Part shown: positions 35,205 through 46,317 of the stretch, piece by piece
Layout of the letters: every line of letters begins with the position of its first letter
How positions within the stretch are numbered: position 1 is the first letter of the stretch
NCBI GenBank assembly: GCA_023053685.1
Contig: JALIGW010000005.1
Coordinates: 21,439,001 to 21,503,000, forward strand
Source of the DNA: Diadophis punctatus similis
Taxonomy: Eukaryota; Chordata; Lepidosauria; Squamata; Dipsadidae
DNA: 64,000 nucleotides
Reading direction: 5' to 3'
Notes under the pieces: generated by a model
The model's input: only the letters and a program-made list of their open reading frames with translations
The model's database searches: none
What the model was told of the DNA's origin: nothing
Made by a program: the position numbers and the translations under genes

Positions 35205-35950
35205 CTGGATTCCAGGGGTGACATGATAGTAGCCTTTCAATACAGGTCATACTCGACTTACTATCATAATTGAGCCCAAAATTTCTGTTGTTAAGTGAGA
35301 CATTTGTTAAGTGAATTTTGCCCCATTTTACGACCTTTCTTGCCTTAGTTGTTAAGTGAATCACTGCAGTTGATAAGTTAGTAACCTGGTTGTTAACTGA
35401 ATCTGACTTCCTCATTGACCTTGCTTGTACGAAGGTTGCAAAAGGTAGTCACATGATCTTGGGACACAGCAACGGTAATAAATATGAACCAGTATCCAAG
35501 CAACTGAATTTTGATTACATAATCATGGGGATGTTGGAAAGATTGTAACTGTGAAAAACGGTCATAAGTCACTTTTTTTCAGTGCCGTTGTAACTTTGAA
35601 CGGTCACTAAATGAATTGTTGTAAGTCAAGGACTACCTGTGCTTGAAGGGCTGTCACAAGAAAGAAGGGGCCATCTTATTTACTAAAGCATATGTAGGCA
35701 AGACAAGAAACGATGGAATCTAACCAAGGAGAGAAGCAACCTAGAACTAAGGAGAAAATTCCTAACAGTGAGAACAATCAATCAACAGCTTGCCTTCAGA
35801 AGTTGTGGGTGCCCCATCACTGGAGGATTTTAGGAAGAGACTGGACAACCATTTATCAGAAATAGTATAGGTCTCCCGCGAGAGCAGGGGGTTGGACTAG
35901 ATGACCTCTAAGGTCCCTTCCAACTCTGTCACTGTGACTTTGATGACATA
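35205..35950 (+). repeat. CR1 LINE 3' end split by a TA-MITE
   Basis: GGTGACATGATAGTAGCCTTTC (to 35240) continues after the MITE with CTTGAAGGGCTGTCACAAG and then ATTCCTAACAGTGAGAACAA, CCCCATCACTGGAGGATTTT, GGTTGGACTAGATGACCTCT and GGTCCCTTCCAACTCTGTCA, the standard CR1 3' end. Confidence 0.88.
35243..35639. mobile_element. TA-flanked MITE inside CR1 (397 bp)
   Basis: Left end CAGGTCATACTCGACTTAC after TA; right end GTAAGTCAAGGACTACCTG before TG (decayed TA). The body matches the 29915-30320 copy. The CR1 reading CAATA/CTTGAAGG is restored when it is removed, confirming a TA target. Confidence 0.87.
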
Positions 35951-36081
35951 AATATCTCTTCTAACTTTTTGAATCTATGTATGGTCCTTAGCTATTAAAA
36001 GACTTCTCACTCCCAGTAAAAACACATTCTTGTCCCTCTGATCTCCTGGTCTAGGTATATAAAGAAGAATGGCAAACTATA

Positions 36082-36211
<130 letters not shown>

Positions 36212-36327
36212 CTTCTGCCCATCTCAATCAATGACTTTAGCACATATGGCAGACACATTACATTTGTGTTACACCACTTCCTTGTCTTCTTGGTTTTGAT
36301 TTCCTGCCTAATCAAGATTTTTTTACA

Positions 36328-37334
36328 TACCGTATTTTTCGGAGTATAAGACGCACCGCAGTATAAGACGCACCTTAGTTTTGGGGGAGGAAAACAAGGA
36401 AAAAAGGCCTCTGCCTCCAAGCAATTTGCCAAACAGCAAACACCACAGATGATATACACTGTTTGCTGTGTATTTCTGTGCATGTGTGCCTGACCCATAG
36501 AAATGGCAAAGAATTGGAGAAATGTACATTATGGCAGTATATTAATCCCAGAAAGTTTTCTTAAATGTAATCACACTAACTCCTCCTAATTATTTAAATA
36601 GATGTACTCCAAACATGACTAAGTCAGAGTTTCTCAGCTGGCTTATTTTAATACTAATACTTAATACTAATACTTAATACTAAAACAGGACATTTCAGAT
36701 TATACTTTTACAGATCTTTAAAATTGATGTGGCTTTCTGGAAGTATTCTCTGCTATTTAAAAGAAGATACAATAGCACTGGGCCTCTTCAGAGCAAGCAT
36801 TTATTTTAAAAAGCTTCTTCATTTTGTTAAGTTGTCTAGAACAATAATAAAGCAGTCTTTAAAAAATAAGTCTAATAATTTTAACACTCTACAAACATTT
36901 AACAAAATAACATATTAACAGAATCTGCCTGTACCTAGGATAGAACTCACAACCTCCTGATTGTGAGGCAAGAGCTCTATCGCTGAGCCACAGCAGCTCT
37001 AGCTTGCCTTCTTGCAATTTCAGCAGTCTAATATTGCCAGCAGTTTATCTCCCAGCAATATGTCTCATCACAGCCACTGTAGTTTCAGTTTCATTTTCAT
37101 TTTACCAGGTGGCTTGCAAGCCTCCATCAGCTGTAGGTCGGGAGGCAGTTTATCTCTTCTTGTGCTCTTCTTGTGCTTTGCCCTGTTTGCTGCAAAGAGG
37201 TAAATTGCTGGCAGGCAGAGGCCAAAGGGTGGGGGTGGCTGGGTGGGGCTACATTCGGTGTATAAGACGCACCCAAGTTTTCACCCTCTTTTTGAGGGTA
37301 AAAAGGTGCGTCTTATACTCCGAAAAATATGGTA
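36328..37334. mobile_element. TA-bordered MITE with 30-bp inverted termini (~1 kb)
   Basis: Left end TACCGTATTTTTCGGAGTAT plus AAGACGCACC is the inverse of the right end GGTGCGTCTTATACTCCGAA plus AAATATGGTA, with one mismatch over 30 bp. The left subterminal CGCAGTATAAGACGCACC repeats part of the terminus. The interior holds GAGGCAGAGGCC-like arms (36400-36415 and 37213-37225) and foreign material including a tRNA-like SINE head. No transposase frame. Confidence 0.85.
36921..37000 (-). repeat. tRNA-like SINE head, minus strand
   Basis: Read on the minus strand: AGCTGCTGTGGCTCAGCGAT (A-box), AGAGCTCTTGCCTCACAATC and GGAGGTTGTGAGTTCTATCC (B-box). It resembles a tRNA but lacks a well-paired acceptor and ends in unrelated sequence, so it is a SINE relic, not a working tRNA gene. 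Confidence 0.6.
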
Positions 37335-37381
37335 TGTCAAAGGGTAAGAGACTTCAGCTGATTGGTATATATGATATATTG

Positions 37382-37389
<8 letters not shown>

Positions 37390-37445
<56 letters not shown>

Positions 37446-37460
37446 ATATGTATATGTATA

Positions 37461-37496
<36 letters not shown>
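37390..37496. repeat. (TG)n then (TATG)n then (TA)n microsatellite
   Basis: About 23 TG units, then TATGTG/TATATG units, then about 14 TA units. Confidence 0.96.
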
Positions 37497-37501
<5 letters not shown>

Positions 37502-38005
37502 TTGCACTGTCAAAAGGGGGAGCAGTGACTTCACTCACCTAAAGTAATTTAGTGCTTTTAAAGCGATTATTTCTAGTTCAAAAGTTCCTATAACCTTTCC
37601 TGCCAGCATGATTCAGCTTCCAATAGAGAACAATTTACGCTTGTACTACCAATTCATGAGAGTTTTGACAATTTCTAGCTGTCTATGGCCTGAATAAAGT
37701 CATTAGACGATCTTTTATGAATCATAGTATGTGCTCATCAGAATGATGAGTAATACCAAATCACAATTACAAAGATGCTGGTTACCTAAAGGATAGCCTT
37801 GAATATGCTGTAGTAAAGAAGTTTGGAATAAAGCTGTCAGCTGTATTCAACAGCTAATGGAATGAATGAGAAGGACTTCATCTTAAGGTTCAAGGTTTCC
37901 CACTACTGCAATTCACTTGCTTTTTAAGGCAGCCTCAGCCTTCAGGGCTCCTTGTAGCCTTCAAAAACCTTAGATATGCCCACTCCAAGTCAGCCTTTCC
38001 TCAAA
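37497..38005. other. Unique-looking intron stretch
   Basis: Nothing recognised. Confidence 0.45.
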
Positions 38006-38645
38006 TTTATTTATTTATTTATTTATATTTATTTTTGTCAAGTACATGTTGGTAATATACATAGATATAACATTGTTTATATACATAAGATATATACAAA
38101 ATATATACATATACATATGTTTTTATACATAAGATGGGTACTGATAAGAGGGAACATTAGGACAGGGAAGTTAGGCACGCTGATGCACTTATGCACGCCC
38201 CTTACTGACCTCTTAGGAATCAGGTGAGGTCAACAGTGGACAGTCTAAGGGTAAAGTTTTGGGGGTTTGGTGACGAAACCACAGAGTCAGGTAGTGAGTT
38301 CCAGGCATTTACCACTCTGTGCTAAAGTTGTATTTTCTACAGTCAAGTTTGGAGCGGTTCACTTTGAGTTTGTATCTGTTGTGTGCTCATGTATTGTTGT
38401 GGTTGAAGCTGAAGTAGTCGTTGACAGGAAGGACGTTGTAGCAGATAATTTTATGAGCTATGTTTAGGTCGTGCTGAAGGCGACATAGTTCTAAGCTTTC
38501 TAAGCCTAGGATTTCAAGTCTGGTTGCGTAAGGTATTCTGTTGCGAGTAGATGAGTGGAGGACTCTTCTTGTAAAGTATCTCTGGACACTTTCTAATGTA
38601 TTTATGTCCGATATGCGGTGTGGATAATTTCCATAGTGTAATTTC
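38006..38645 (-). repeat. Non-LTR retrotransposon 3' end (reverse transcriptase C-terminus)
   Basis: An (ATTT)n tail at the left places the 3' end there. Reading the minus strand near 38255-38400 gives AHNRYKLKVNRSKLDCRKYN, then FST, and after frameshifts PDSVVSSPNPKTF-like, the conserved C-terminus of a CR1/L2-like vertebrate LINE. Further upstream (38460-38560) LEILGLESLELCRLQHDLN-like coding is visible. Several frameshifts; non-functional. Clade not certain. Confidence 0.8.
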
Positions 38646-38788
38646 CATAGTGTAATTTCTAATGCATCAGAAAGGAAGAAATTATATAAGGAATAAGTGC
38701 ATTAATCTTGTTTATTCAATGTAAATATACTTTTTACATTTAATCCTTTTTTCAGACTCCTGTTTTGTCCTAATATATTTATATTTTT
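38646..38788. other. Unique-looking intron stretch
   Basis: Nothing recognised; a pyrimidine-rich tract ending tttttacag lies just before 38793. Confidence 0.4.
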
Positions 38789-38791
38789 ACA

Positions 38792-38971
38792 GTATTTTCA
38801 GTAAAGAAGTCAAGAATGCAGCATTTCTGAATATTGCTAACGCTGCTTCAAGAGAAGAAGCACCCATCTGGCAAGCTTTGCCTGAAAGACAAATGCAAAA
38901 TATGCAGCGACATGTTTTAGGTTTCATGTATGGGAATGGCTTTCGGTTCATGCTGCAACCTCGTGAAAAAT
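38792..38971 (+). other. Unrecognised open frame behind a splice-acceptor-like tract
   Basis: A tatatttttacag tract is followed by an open frame reading SIFSKEVKNAAFLNIANAAS, REEAPIWQALPERQMQNMQR, HVLGFMYGNGFRFMLQPREK and a TAG at 38969-38971. It looks protein-like in composition, but I recognise no family and there is no matching partner exon nearby. Possibilities: a terminal exon of an unknown transcript, a retrocopy fragment, or chance. A minus-strand frame (38948-39211) overlaps its end. Confidence 0.25.
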
Positions 38972-40088
38972 AGGTTTCAAATAAAAATTTGAAACCACTT
39001 CAAAGCCTTGGTGTAGCAATGCTCCTTCAGTCCAGATATTTGGTTCCACTTTTGTGCCTGCACAGAGACTTGTTTCTGGCAGAGCCAAGAGGCTGGCCAG
39101 ACCAATCACCTTATTTTGATGGTCAAACTTGTGACACCAAAGCAAAATAACTTGATGCCTCAAGTGGAACACAGCTGCTCCACAAAATCCGGAGTGAGAC
39201 AAAACTAGCATTGACGGATACTTACCATCAAGGTCATATTAATCTAGAGAACAGGAAGTTCGTAAACTATTTGACAAGAGAAATTGTGTAAGCCAGATTT
39301 AATTTAAATTACGTTTAAATAATGAAACCCTCTTCTTTTGACAATGCAGCCAGCATCATTCCAGGTTAGCCCTGGCTCCCCTGAAAATTGTCTATCCCAG
39401 TTTTAAACATATTAAACTATGTTAAGTCAAGTCTTCATTCTCCTTTTCTCCGTATAAATCCCGTGTTTATAACCCCAGTTGGTTTCATCTATGTGGTACT
39501 TAAATCAACATTCTTTAGCATTCTGAAGATCTCTCAAACAGATCCAAATGATATAACAAGATTGTTAATATTACAATGAAAACACCCTGATTCGGTTTCT
39601 TTCAAAGCAAAAGTATTCAGGTGCTACAGAGTGTAAATAAATACTGTGCCGGCTGTTACCTAAATGGGAAAGAGTACTTTGAGGGAACTGTGATGCAGGA
39701 TATAAAGATTAAAAAGCTTAACAATTTCAGTATGCTTTCTCAAGAGACGCCTCCATTTTGAAAGACAACTGTTTTTGTAACTGAGTTCATCTTATATTTC
39801 TTGGCATGGGTGCGTGTCAGAAAAAGCTACCTGGCTTGTATGCACATACGTACATAATCTGAAGAGATGCAGAGGTTTTTATTTCCATGAAAGGAAAAAT
39901 GTACTGTAACATTATTAAAATGCATTTATCTAAAGAAAACATTCAAGGTACAAAAGTCATGATAACTGCAAAAGATTTCATTTGATTAGACCAGTGCATC
40001 TAAAACTTTTTGCTGTGAGAAGTCCTTCCCACTTTTAAAAATTATGGAGAACCTCAAAAGTGCATTTGTTTGTGTGGGTTATATTTAT
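38972..40088. other. Unique-looking intron stretch
   Basis: Contains the small palindrome GTTTCAAATAAAAATTTGAAAC (38972-38993). Otherwise no element or exon recognised. Confidence 0.4.
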
Positions 40089-40300
40089 TGACATTTAGTG
40101 ACTTGTCCATTTAGTGATTGTTCACTGTTATGATGGTAGTGAAAAAATAACTTTGAAACCAGGTCTTGCATTTACAACTTTTGCAGATGTGTAAAGCAAA
40201 GGAAAGCTGAAGTAAAAGCATAAAAATTACGATATTTCACTGAATGACTGCTTCATTTAACAACTGAGTTGCTGGTTCCTGTGGCAATTAAAGCAAGCAT
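40089..40300. repeat. Old degraded copy of the CAGGTAGTCCTCGACTTA MITE
   Basis: TTTAGTGACTTGTCCATTTA, GAATGACTGCTTCATTTAAC and AACTGAGTTG...TACCTGTATCG resemble the MITE interior and end, but similarity is weak and boundaries are unclear. Confidence 0.4.
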
Positions 40301-42381
40301 TACCTGTATCGATTTAAAATTGATCCATTTGCTGCCACTACCACTTCTCATGATTGTTTGATGGGCTTTTAATACGGCATCATTTTTCAGCATGCCCTGG
40401 GAAATAATTTTGATTGCAGACCCTTGAGAGGTCTTGGGGGTGGTCCCCAGGGGTTCTAGAAAACACTGGCTTAGAATGAAATCCATGGGCCTTACAAGGA
40501 ATTCTGTTCTTCCTTCAACATAAAGCAATTTGGGTTGGGTGCAGATGAACAGAAAGAGGGCACTTGAACAGAAACAGAAAAGGCAATTTATCTGTTGTCA
40601 TTTTGCAGATAAAATTCATCCTCTCCCATTTTGTTCTTTCTTTTTTTTTCATTCAAGACAGGAAGGTTAAGGTGGATACCTAGGATAGAAAACTGGTGTG
40701 CCGCTTTTTTCTAATTATTATTTCACTTAAATTGTTCAGTTGACTGATTTGATTTAGATATGAAAATGGAGTCAGAATCACATATTTCTATAATCAGTGC
40801 AGTGTAGAAGATTTTTATGTTCAGATAAAGAGTGTTGGCAAGATATGGTCAAGGTAGTAGCCACCCTGTTACTGAATCTAATAATATTTTTTAAAAATAG
40901 AATCAATAAAAATAATTTCAAAATATGATGGCCACAATGGTGCCATCACACATACACAAAACAGGCAGAGTTTCAATCTTCAAAAGCCAAGATGCTAATG
41001 GTCAATATCTTGATTTTGACTTTTTCAACCATATCCTGCAGTCACCCCAGGTTGCAACATAGACAATATTTTTTAAAGTTAGAAAACACGTCATTTTTAA
41101 ATTAACAGTAAACTACTATAAGAAACGAGCATCTGTGGAATCAAGCAAATCAGCATTAAGGCCAAAACAGGTATAATTTGAACCACTCTATGACAGGTTA
41201 GTGTGCTTCACTGTTACTTTTACTGATTGAGCCAGCTGGCATGTTTAAGGAAATGAGTTTCTATGACTTGTGTAATTTTTCTTTCATATATAATAACCCA
41301 TTTTATAATGTAAATGGGAGATTTCACAGAAGTACCTTAAATTTCTTAGGCACATAATGCACATGATGGCACTATCAGCCTAAGATTTAAATAGATTTTG
41401 CATTTGAATGAGGATTGTTGTTAAAAATCTCTTTTTTGTTTAAAGCTCTACTTCTGTGACCATTTCTTTCCTATAAACAAACAAAATTTCCTGTAGAAAA
41501 GCAAGTGACTCAATTGCAGTTGTCGTGCAAAAGAAAAATGCAATTTAGAACTCAACACATCTGGGCTATTCAGAAAGAGAATAAGTAACAAGTAGCTTTT
41601 AAATGAAAGCGTAATGTTGTAGAAAAGGAAAATCTTTGAAACGATTGTGTAAATGCAAAAGGTGGGTTTAATTATTACCTTTCTATGAAAGAGAACAAAC
41701 CCCATAGATGGTTAGGGAAATGAGACGGTGAAGTTTGTTAGGGGAGAAGCTTTCAGTTCTGTGTCAGCAGAAATTTAGTTCTTCAAGCTTCAGTACTTTC
41801 TATCCTTTTTTATGCAAATTGCAATACACCCAAAACTAACTTTCCAGCAAGGCTTATCTTCAGATTTACATAATGCCAGTAATGGAAACCAAGTGGAAGA
41901 ATCATTGGAGTGCCTGTTTGCTCCCTAAAGTGTCACTCAAAATTGTTACTGGTGTTTTGGAAGCTTCCTACAACACAATATGGAGTTGGCTTTGGCTTTG
42001 GCAGAACTTGAACTTAAATTTTTCTGCATTTCATTTTTGGAGTTGACATTATATTGGCCACTTTTGAGACTACCGATACTGATATAAACACTGATCATAG
42101 GGGCATGTTAAAAGAGTAGCATATTTACACTTGAATTTCTAAGGAACTTCTGTATTGTTATTAACTGGTGATATCCCAACTGGCTATATACTTAGTGGTC
42201 CATCAAGTCTGCCTTTTGAACTTTTTGTTTTCTTTTTAATTTATGTATTTAATATTTTTATTCTTGTTATTTTTAAATTTATTTGTATTTAATTTTTTTA
42301 TTTTTTGTCAGATGATGGACATGTGTTTAACCCAAACATTTTAAAACTCAGTTACGGGTAATCCAAACCTATCACTTAACT
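40301..42381. other. Longest unique-looking intron stretch
   Basis: About 2 kb without a recognisable repeat, simple array or exon. It is a candidate place for conserved non-coding sequence, which only alignment could show. Confidence 0.4.
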
Positions 42382-42483
42382 CAGGGTTTCCCAACCTTGG
42401 CAACTTGAAGACATGTGGACTTCAACACCTAGAATTCCCCAGCCAATCATAGGAGTTCAAATTGCCATGGTTGGGAAACCCTG
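42382..42483. mobile_element. Fold-back hAT-like MITE (102 bp)
   Basis: CAGGGTTTCCCAACCTTGGC at the left pairs with GCCATGGTTGGGAAACCCTG at the right. Flanks ACTTAACT and ATTTAAGC share 5/8, so the duplication is decayed. Same family as 5951-6027 and 32386-32507. Confidence 0.78.
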
Positions 42484-42504
42484 ATTTAAGCAGTTCCGGT
42501 CATA

Positions 42505-43231
42505 CATGTAGTCCTTGACTTCATCATAAGCATCATAACCATTTTAGCCATTGTCTATCCACTGCAGGATGAAGGCCTCTTCCACATGTTTCCAACCCAT
42601 ACAGTCCTGAGCTTTCTTTTGCCAATTAGGTCTGCAATACTTGCTGATATCGTCAATCCATCTTGTTTTAAGTCTCTTTCATGGACACTTTTTATCAAGT
42701 AGGATCCATTCTATGGCTGCCGTGGTCCACCTGCCATCAGTTCTTCTTGGTATGTGACCGGCCCATTTCCATTTCAATTATTTTACTCTCTTGATGATAG
42801 CGTATGCTTTCGTTTGTTCTCTAAAGTCCTTGACTTACAATAATTTATTTAGTGACTGTTCAAAGATATAACAGCTCTGAAAAAAGTGACTTATGACAGT
42901 TACGACTTATGACACTACAACCATTGCAGCATCCCCATGAACACGTGATCAAAATTCAGACGCTTGGCAACCGGATCATGTTTATGACAGTTGTCCCAGG
43001 GTCATATGATCACCTTTTGCGATCTTCTGACAAAGTCAGAAGCTTCTTACTTGGAAACCAATGGGGAAAGCCGTATTCACCTAATAACTATTTTACGAAC
43101 TTAACAACTGCAGAGATTCCCTTAACAACTGTGGCAAGAACGTTCTAAAATGAGTCAAAATTCCCTTAACTGTCTCAACTTAGCAACAGAACTTTTGGGC
43201 TCAATTTTGTTTGTATGATGAGAAGTACCTG
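42505..43231. mobile_element. TA-MITE (CAGGTAGTCCTCGACTTA family) split by an RTE-like LINE
   Basis: Left end CATGTAGTCCTTGACTT after TA. The body resumes after the insertion with ACTTACAATAATTTATTTAG, ACTTATGACAGTTACGAC, CATCCCCATGAACACGTGAT, TTAACAACTGTGGCAAGAAC and ends near GAAGTACCTG. Confidence 0.82.
42522..42824 (-). repeat. RTE-like LINE 3' fragment with 12-bp target duplication
   Basis: The minus strand encodes the tail of a reverse transcriptase: TAAMEWILLDKKCP then KTRWIDDISKYCRPNWQKKA and QDCMGWKHVEEAFILQWID, then a stop and an (ATG)-rich tail. AGTCCTTGACTT flanks it on both sides (42510-42521 and 42825-42836), so it is a 5'-truncated insertion into the MITE. RTE/BovB assignment rests on the R-x-RWIDDI...QDR-like motif and is tentative. 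Confidence 0.78.
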
Positions 43232-43569
43232 CATATTCATTCCAGCTTGATTCTAAGTCAATTTAAAAAATACTGTTCTTGCTAGAAGACTTTGGCAGCA
43301 ATGTGCAAGGTACTGGACTGCAAGCAATCATGTCCTGCTATTAGACCAAAACAGAGTCAATCTTTTTCCTTTCTATGTGAGGGCCATTCTGGAGACAGAG
43401 AGAGAGAAAGGGGGGGTGTATATTTGTGTGTGAAATGGACTTTTCCCTTATTTAATATTGAATGGGGGGGAAACAACGGTGTCTTCACTCCCCATTAATT
43501 TTCACTGTTGTTAAAACCCTCCGCTAAGGAGCTTAGTGAGCATCCTGAAATTAAAAGCATACCATTAAA
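43232..43569. other. Unique-looking intron stretch
   Basis: Short purine tracts only; nothing recognised. Confidence 0.4.
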
Positions 43570-43860
43570 AAAAATCATATGAAAATTAATTTGTTTGCCA
43601 ATGATGTGGTTCTAATTATTTCAAATCCTAAACAGTCCATTTCCCAATTAATGAATCTTGTAAAGAATGTTGGCAATTTGACAGGCCCACACATTCTCAT
43701 GAAATTTTAAAAAATGTGTTATAATACGAAGAATTATAAACTAAAAAAAAGTACAGATATCAAGCATAAAAGTTAGGCACAAAATACCTCCCTTAAGTCA
43801 TACCTAACAATCTCAAGAAATCATACTCTTTACATTATATGCCATTTATTATAAATATTG
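43570..43860 (+). repeat. L1 ORF2 reverse-transcriptase fragment
   Basis: The plus strand reads INLFANDVVLIISNPKQSIS, QLMNLVKNVGNLTG. F-A-N-D corresponds to the catalytic FADD box of L1 reverse transcriptase with the first Asp replaced by Asn. Stops follow within 30 codons; a dead fragment. Confidence 0.8.
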
Positions 43861-43894
43861 CTTAAAGTCTTAATTTAGGGAAATCCTTAAAGGT

Positions 43895-44150
43895 TTTCTT
43901 AGGTAGGCTTAGGTTAATGGCCGCTCATTCAGTGATCATTGAAAGTCATAATGGTGATGCTTACAACTGGTCCTCAAAATTCTGGCTGTCCCAGTACCCC
44001 CACGGTCATGTGATTGCAATCTGGGTCCCTGCCAACCAAATTCACTAAGGATGGTCGCAGCATCCCATGGTCATGTTGATTGCCATTTGCAACCTTTCCT
44101 GCAGGCTTTCCACCAGCAAAGTCAATTGGGGAGCTGGAAGGGAAGATCAC
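43895..44150. repeat. Diverged TA-MITE-related repeat
   Basis: CATTCAGTGATCATTGAAAG, CTTACAACTGGTCCTCAAAA, CACGGTCATGTGATTGCAAT and GGATGGTCGCAGCATCCCATGG-like phrases recall the interior of the CAGGTAGTCCTCGACTTA MITE and its sister at 61594-62290. Ends are not clear. Confidence 0.5.
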
Positions 44151-44416
44151 AAGTCACTTGGGTAAGCTCCCCCAATCCTGTAGCAGCCACACCTAGTCCC
44201 GCTGTACTCGCACCTTGCTGGCCCCTCACACACTCTGCAGCACCCACCATGTGTGCATTAAGCGGACTCCTTGCATACCCTCCTACACTTGCAGCAGCCA
44301 CCATCACTTGGAATAGTTGGTATGACATTGGGATATGGGTGGTATTGCTTCCAACTCTTTCCCGTAGTCAGGTAACTTATGATTGGTTGCCTCTTGGGAT
44401 TTCTGTAAGGCTGGAC

Positions 44417-44725
44417 CAGGGGTGAAATCCTCCCGGTTCGCTCTTACCTGTTGGTCGCTGCACAGCCGAAGAACCTGGTGGCGTTCGCGGCGTGGGGCTT
44501 CCCCCGCCCACTTCCCCCGCCCGCCTGCATGCCGGCATTTGCGTTCTTTTGCCCTCTGTGCAAGCAGAACGCTTTGCGCATGCGCAGAGGGCAAAAAAAC
44601 GCAAATGCCGGCGTCCAGATGGGCAGGGGAAGCGGGTGGAGATGCCCCGTGTCACGAACGCCACCAGGTTCTTCGGCTGTGCGGCGACCAACAGGTAAGA
44701 GCGAACCGGGAGGATTTCACCCCTG
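44417..44725. mobile_element. Fold-back hAT MITE (309 bp), 71-bp arms
   Basis: Begins CAGGGGTGAAATCCTCCCGG and ends CCGGGAGGATTTCACCCCTG. Flanked by perfect GGCTGGAC (44409-44416, 44726-44733). The arms pair over about 71 bp with one or two mismatches. The loop region carries TGCGCATGCGCA (44575-44586) inside an 88-bp module also present in the 18239-19140 element. CTTACCTGT near the left and ACAGGTAAG near the right match the 5' splice-site consensus. Confidence 0.94.
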
Positions 44726-44733
44726 GGCTGGAC

Positions 44734-45689
44734 CTGTTGGTCGCAGACACCTCAGGGATCTGAATAGCTTTCAGTAAGCCTTTGGGAACTTTCCTGACAA
44801 TCCAGCAGCTAAATCCATTGAAAGCCTGGTTTGCTCTTGGTATCACGAAATGGCCCAGAACCTTGATGAAATTGTGCTCAAGTGACCCTTCTCTTTTGCC
44901 AATTCCAGAAGACTAATTTGTTTGCCAAAAGCTTGCAGAGAAAAAGCAATGGGAGAAACCTCTAGAAAACCTGTGAAGTAAGTCAAGAAGTGAATCTGAG
45001 GACATTCAGGTCTATTTCCTGGCGATAAGAAAAACAAAACACCATTATTGCCTCTCTCTTCTTGTGTTAGCAAGTTGCATTCTGCACTCATGGGTTGGAT
45101 GATTAGCTCATAATTAAGAAAGAATCAACATCAGGAGCTTGTCCGTCATTGCTGTGATCACATTTCACTGACATAGTCACCCAGATTTGCTTAAGTTTTG
45201 ACTCCATGAGGGCAGAGTCCGTGATAATAACTAGAGCATTATCTTGCTTGCTTATTTGGGATTCCTTCAACCTATGACCTCCGATGAAATAGATAGGTGG
45301 TCTCTAAGATGTTCTCTTCTACCAGTGGGCTGGATCTCTTCCCCCTCTTGGATCCTTCAGGCAGCTAAGGGAAAGTAATTTCCTGGACCAGGGGAAATTG
45401 TTATTGCTTTATTATCAGAAGAGATGCAACCAGGTGGAAAGAAATGTAGAAATAACTTTGATGAAGGAATGTATAAGTCCTTAAGGGAGAAATATGACAA
45501 CTGAGTCATATTGAAAAAGTGGAAAGCATGAGAAAGAAACCCAACCCTGGCTCAATTCTGTTTAATATAAAATGGGGCAGAGAAAAATTGGGGCAAACTT
45601 TCAAAATTCTGTTAATGTGTCCCAGGATGATAAAGTAACTTTCTTTTGTTCTCTGTTTTCTAATCTGGTCTCTCTTGAAAGGCTGATAT
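44734..45689. other. Unique-looking intron stretch
   Basis: No clear element. Composition and phrases such as GGACATTCAGGTCTATTTCC suggest old retroelement, but I cannot name it. Confidence 0.35.
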
Positions 45690-45815
45690 CAGAAGCTCTC
45701 AAGGAAACTCTTGTGCATCTCTTCCTTAAGCTCACCCTAGATCTGGAGGTATTGAACAACTATCACCTAGTCTCTAACCTATAAAGTTGCTCAAACAAAT
45801 CATCCAGGGTTTGGA
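45690..45815 (+). repeat. CR1-like LINE reverse-transcriptase fragment
   Basis: The plus strand reads ALKETLVHLFLKLTLDLEVL, NNYHLVSNL. The NY-x-x-VSNL motif after a Lys-rich lead is the conserved start of the CR1-type reverse transcriptase domain (usually NYRPVSNLP). Ends at a stop at 45782. Confidence 0.65.
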
Positions 45816-46255
45816 ACTTTATTTGCCAATACTATGATTTTTTTAGAAGGCATATAAGAATCAACATAGTGGTCCAATACAAATTATAATTAAAAGATTG
45901 GGATTTAAAGGCACGGAACCTATTATTTACTCTTTTAAAAGAAATTAATTCTTGACCATGATTTCTAAAGTTAACCAATTTCTAAATAAAATATCACTAA
46001 CTACATTCTTCAATGAACCCTACAAAGCAGGGAGCCTGAGGCCAGGGATTTACCATATGTAAGGCTTATAAATATTTTTAGAAGTTTAAAATTGAGTTAA
46101 TAAGTGAAAGTATTAAGGTACTGACATTAATTCATTTTGTTAATTCCTGGTTGCCATTTTTAAATGAGGCAAACTAGAACAATATTAGAAAAGGAAACCC
46201 TAGGCTTAATATCTCTCAAATTCAATAAATTTACAGTCATCAAGAAGTTCTGTAA
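45816..46255. other. AT-rich stretch, possibly decayed L1
   Basis: Phrases near 45840-46020 read weakly like L1 ORF2, but no motif is firm. Confidence 0.3.
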
Positions 46256-46258
46256 ATA

Positions 46259-46289
<31 letters not shown>
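46256..46289. repeat. (TG)n/(CG)n microsatellite
   Basis: About ten TG units followed by alternating GCGCGCGCAC, a Z-DNA-prone purine-pyrimidine tract. Confidence 0.9.
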
Positions 46290-46290
<1 letters not shown>

Positions 46291-46317
46291 TGCACACACA
46301 CATTCAAACATCAGGTG

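Noticed and set aside
36921..37000. Candidate tRNA gene on the minus strand
   Set aside because: A- and B-box are present, but there is no convincing acceptor or anticodon stem and it is embedded in repeat sequence; a SINE head is more likely.
38948..39211. 87-aa minus-strand open frame
   Set aside because: Protein-like composition but no recognised family, and it overlaps the plus-strand frame; cannot be supported.
43292..44425. 68-aa and 124-aa plus-strand frames
   Set aside because: They overlap MITE-derived and repeat sequence and carry no domain.
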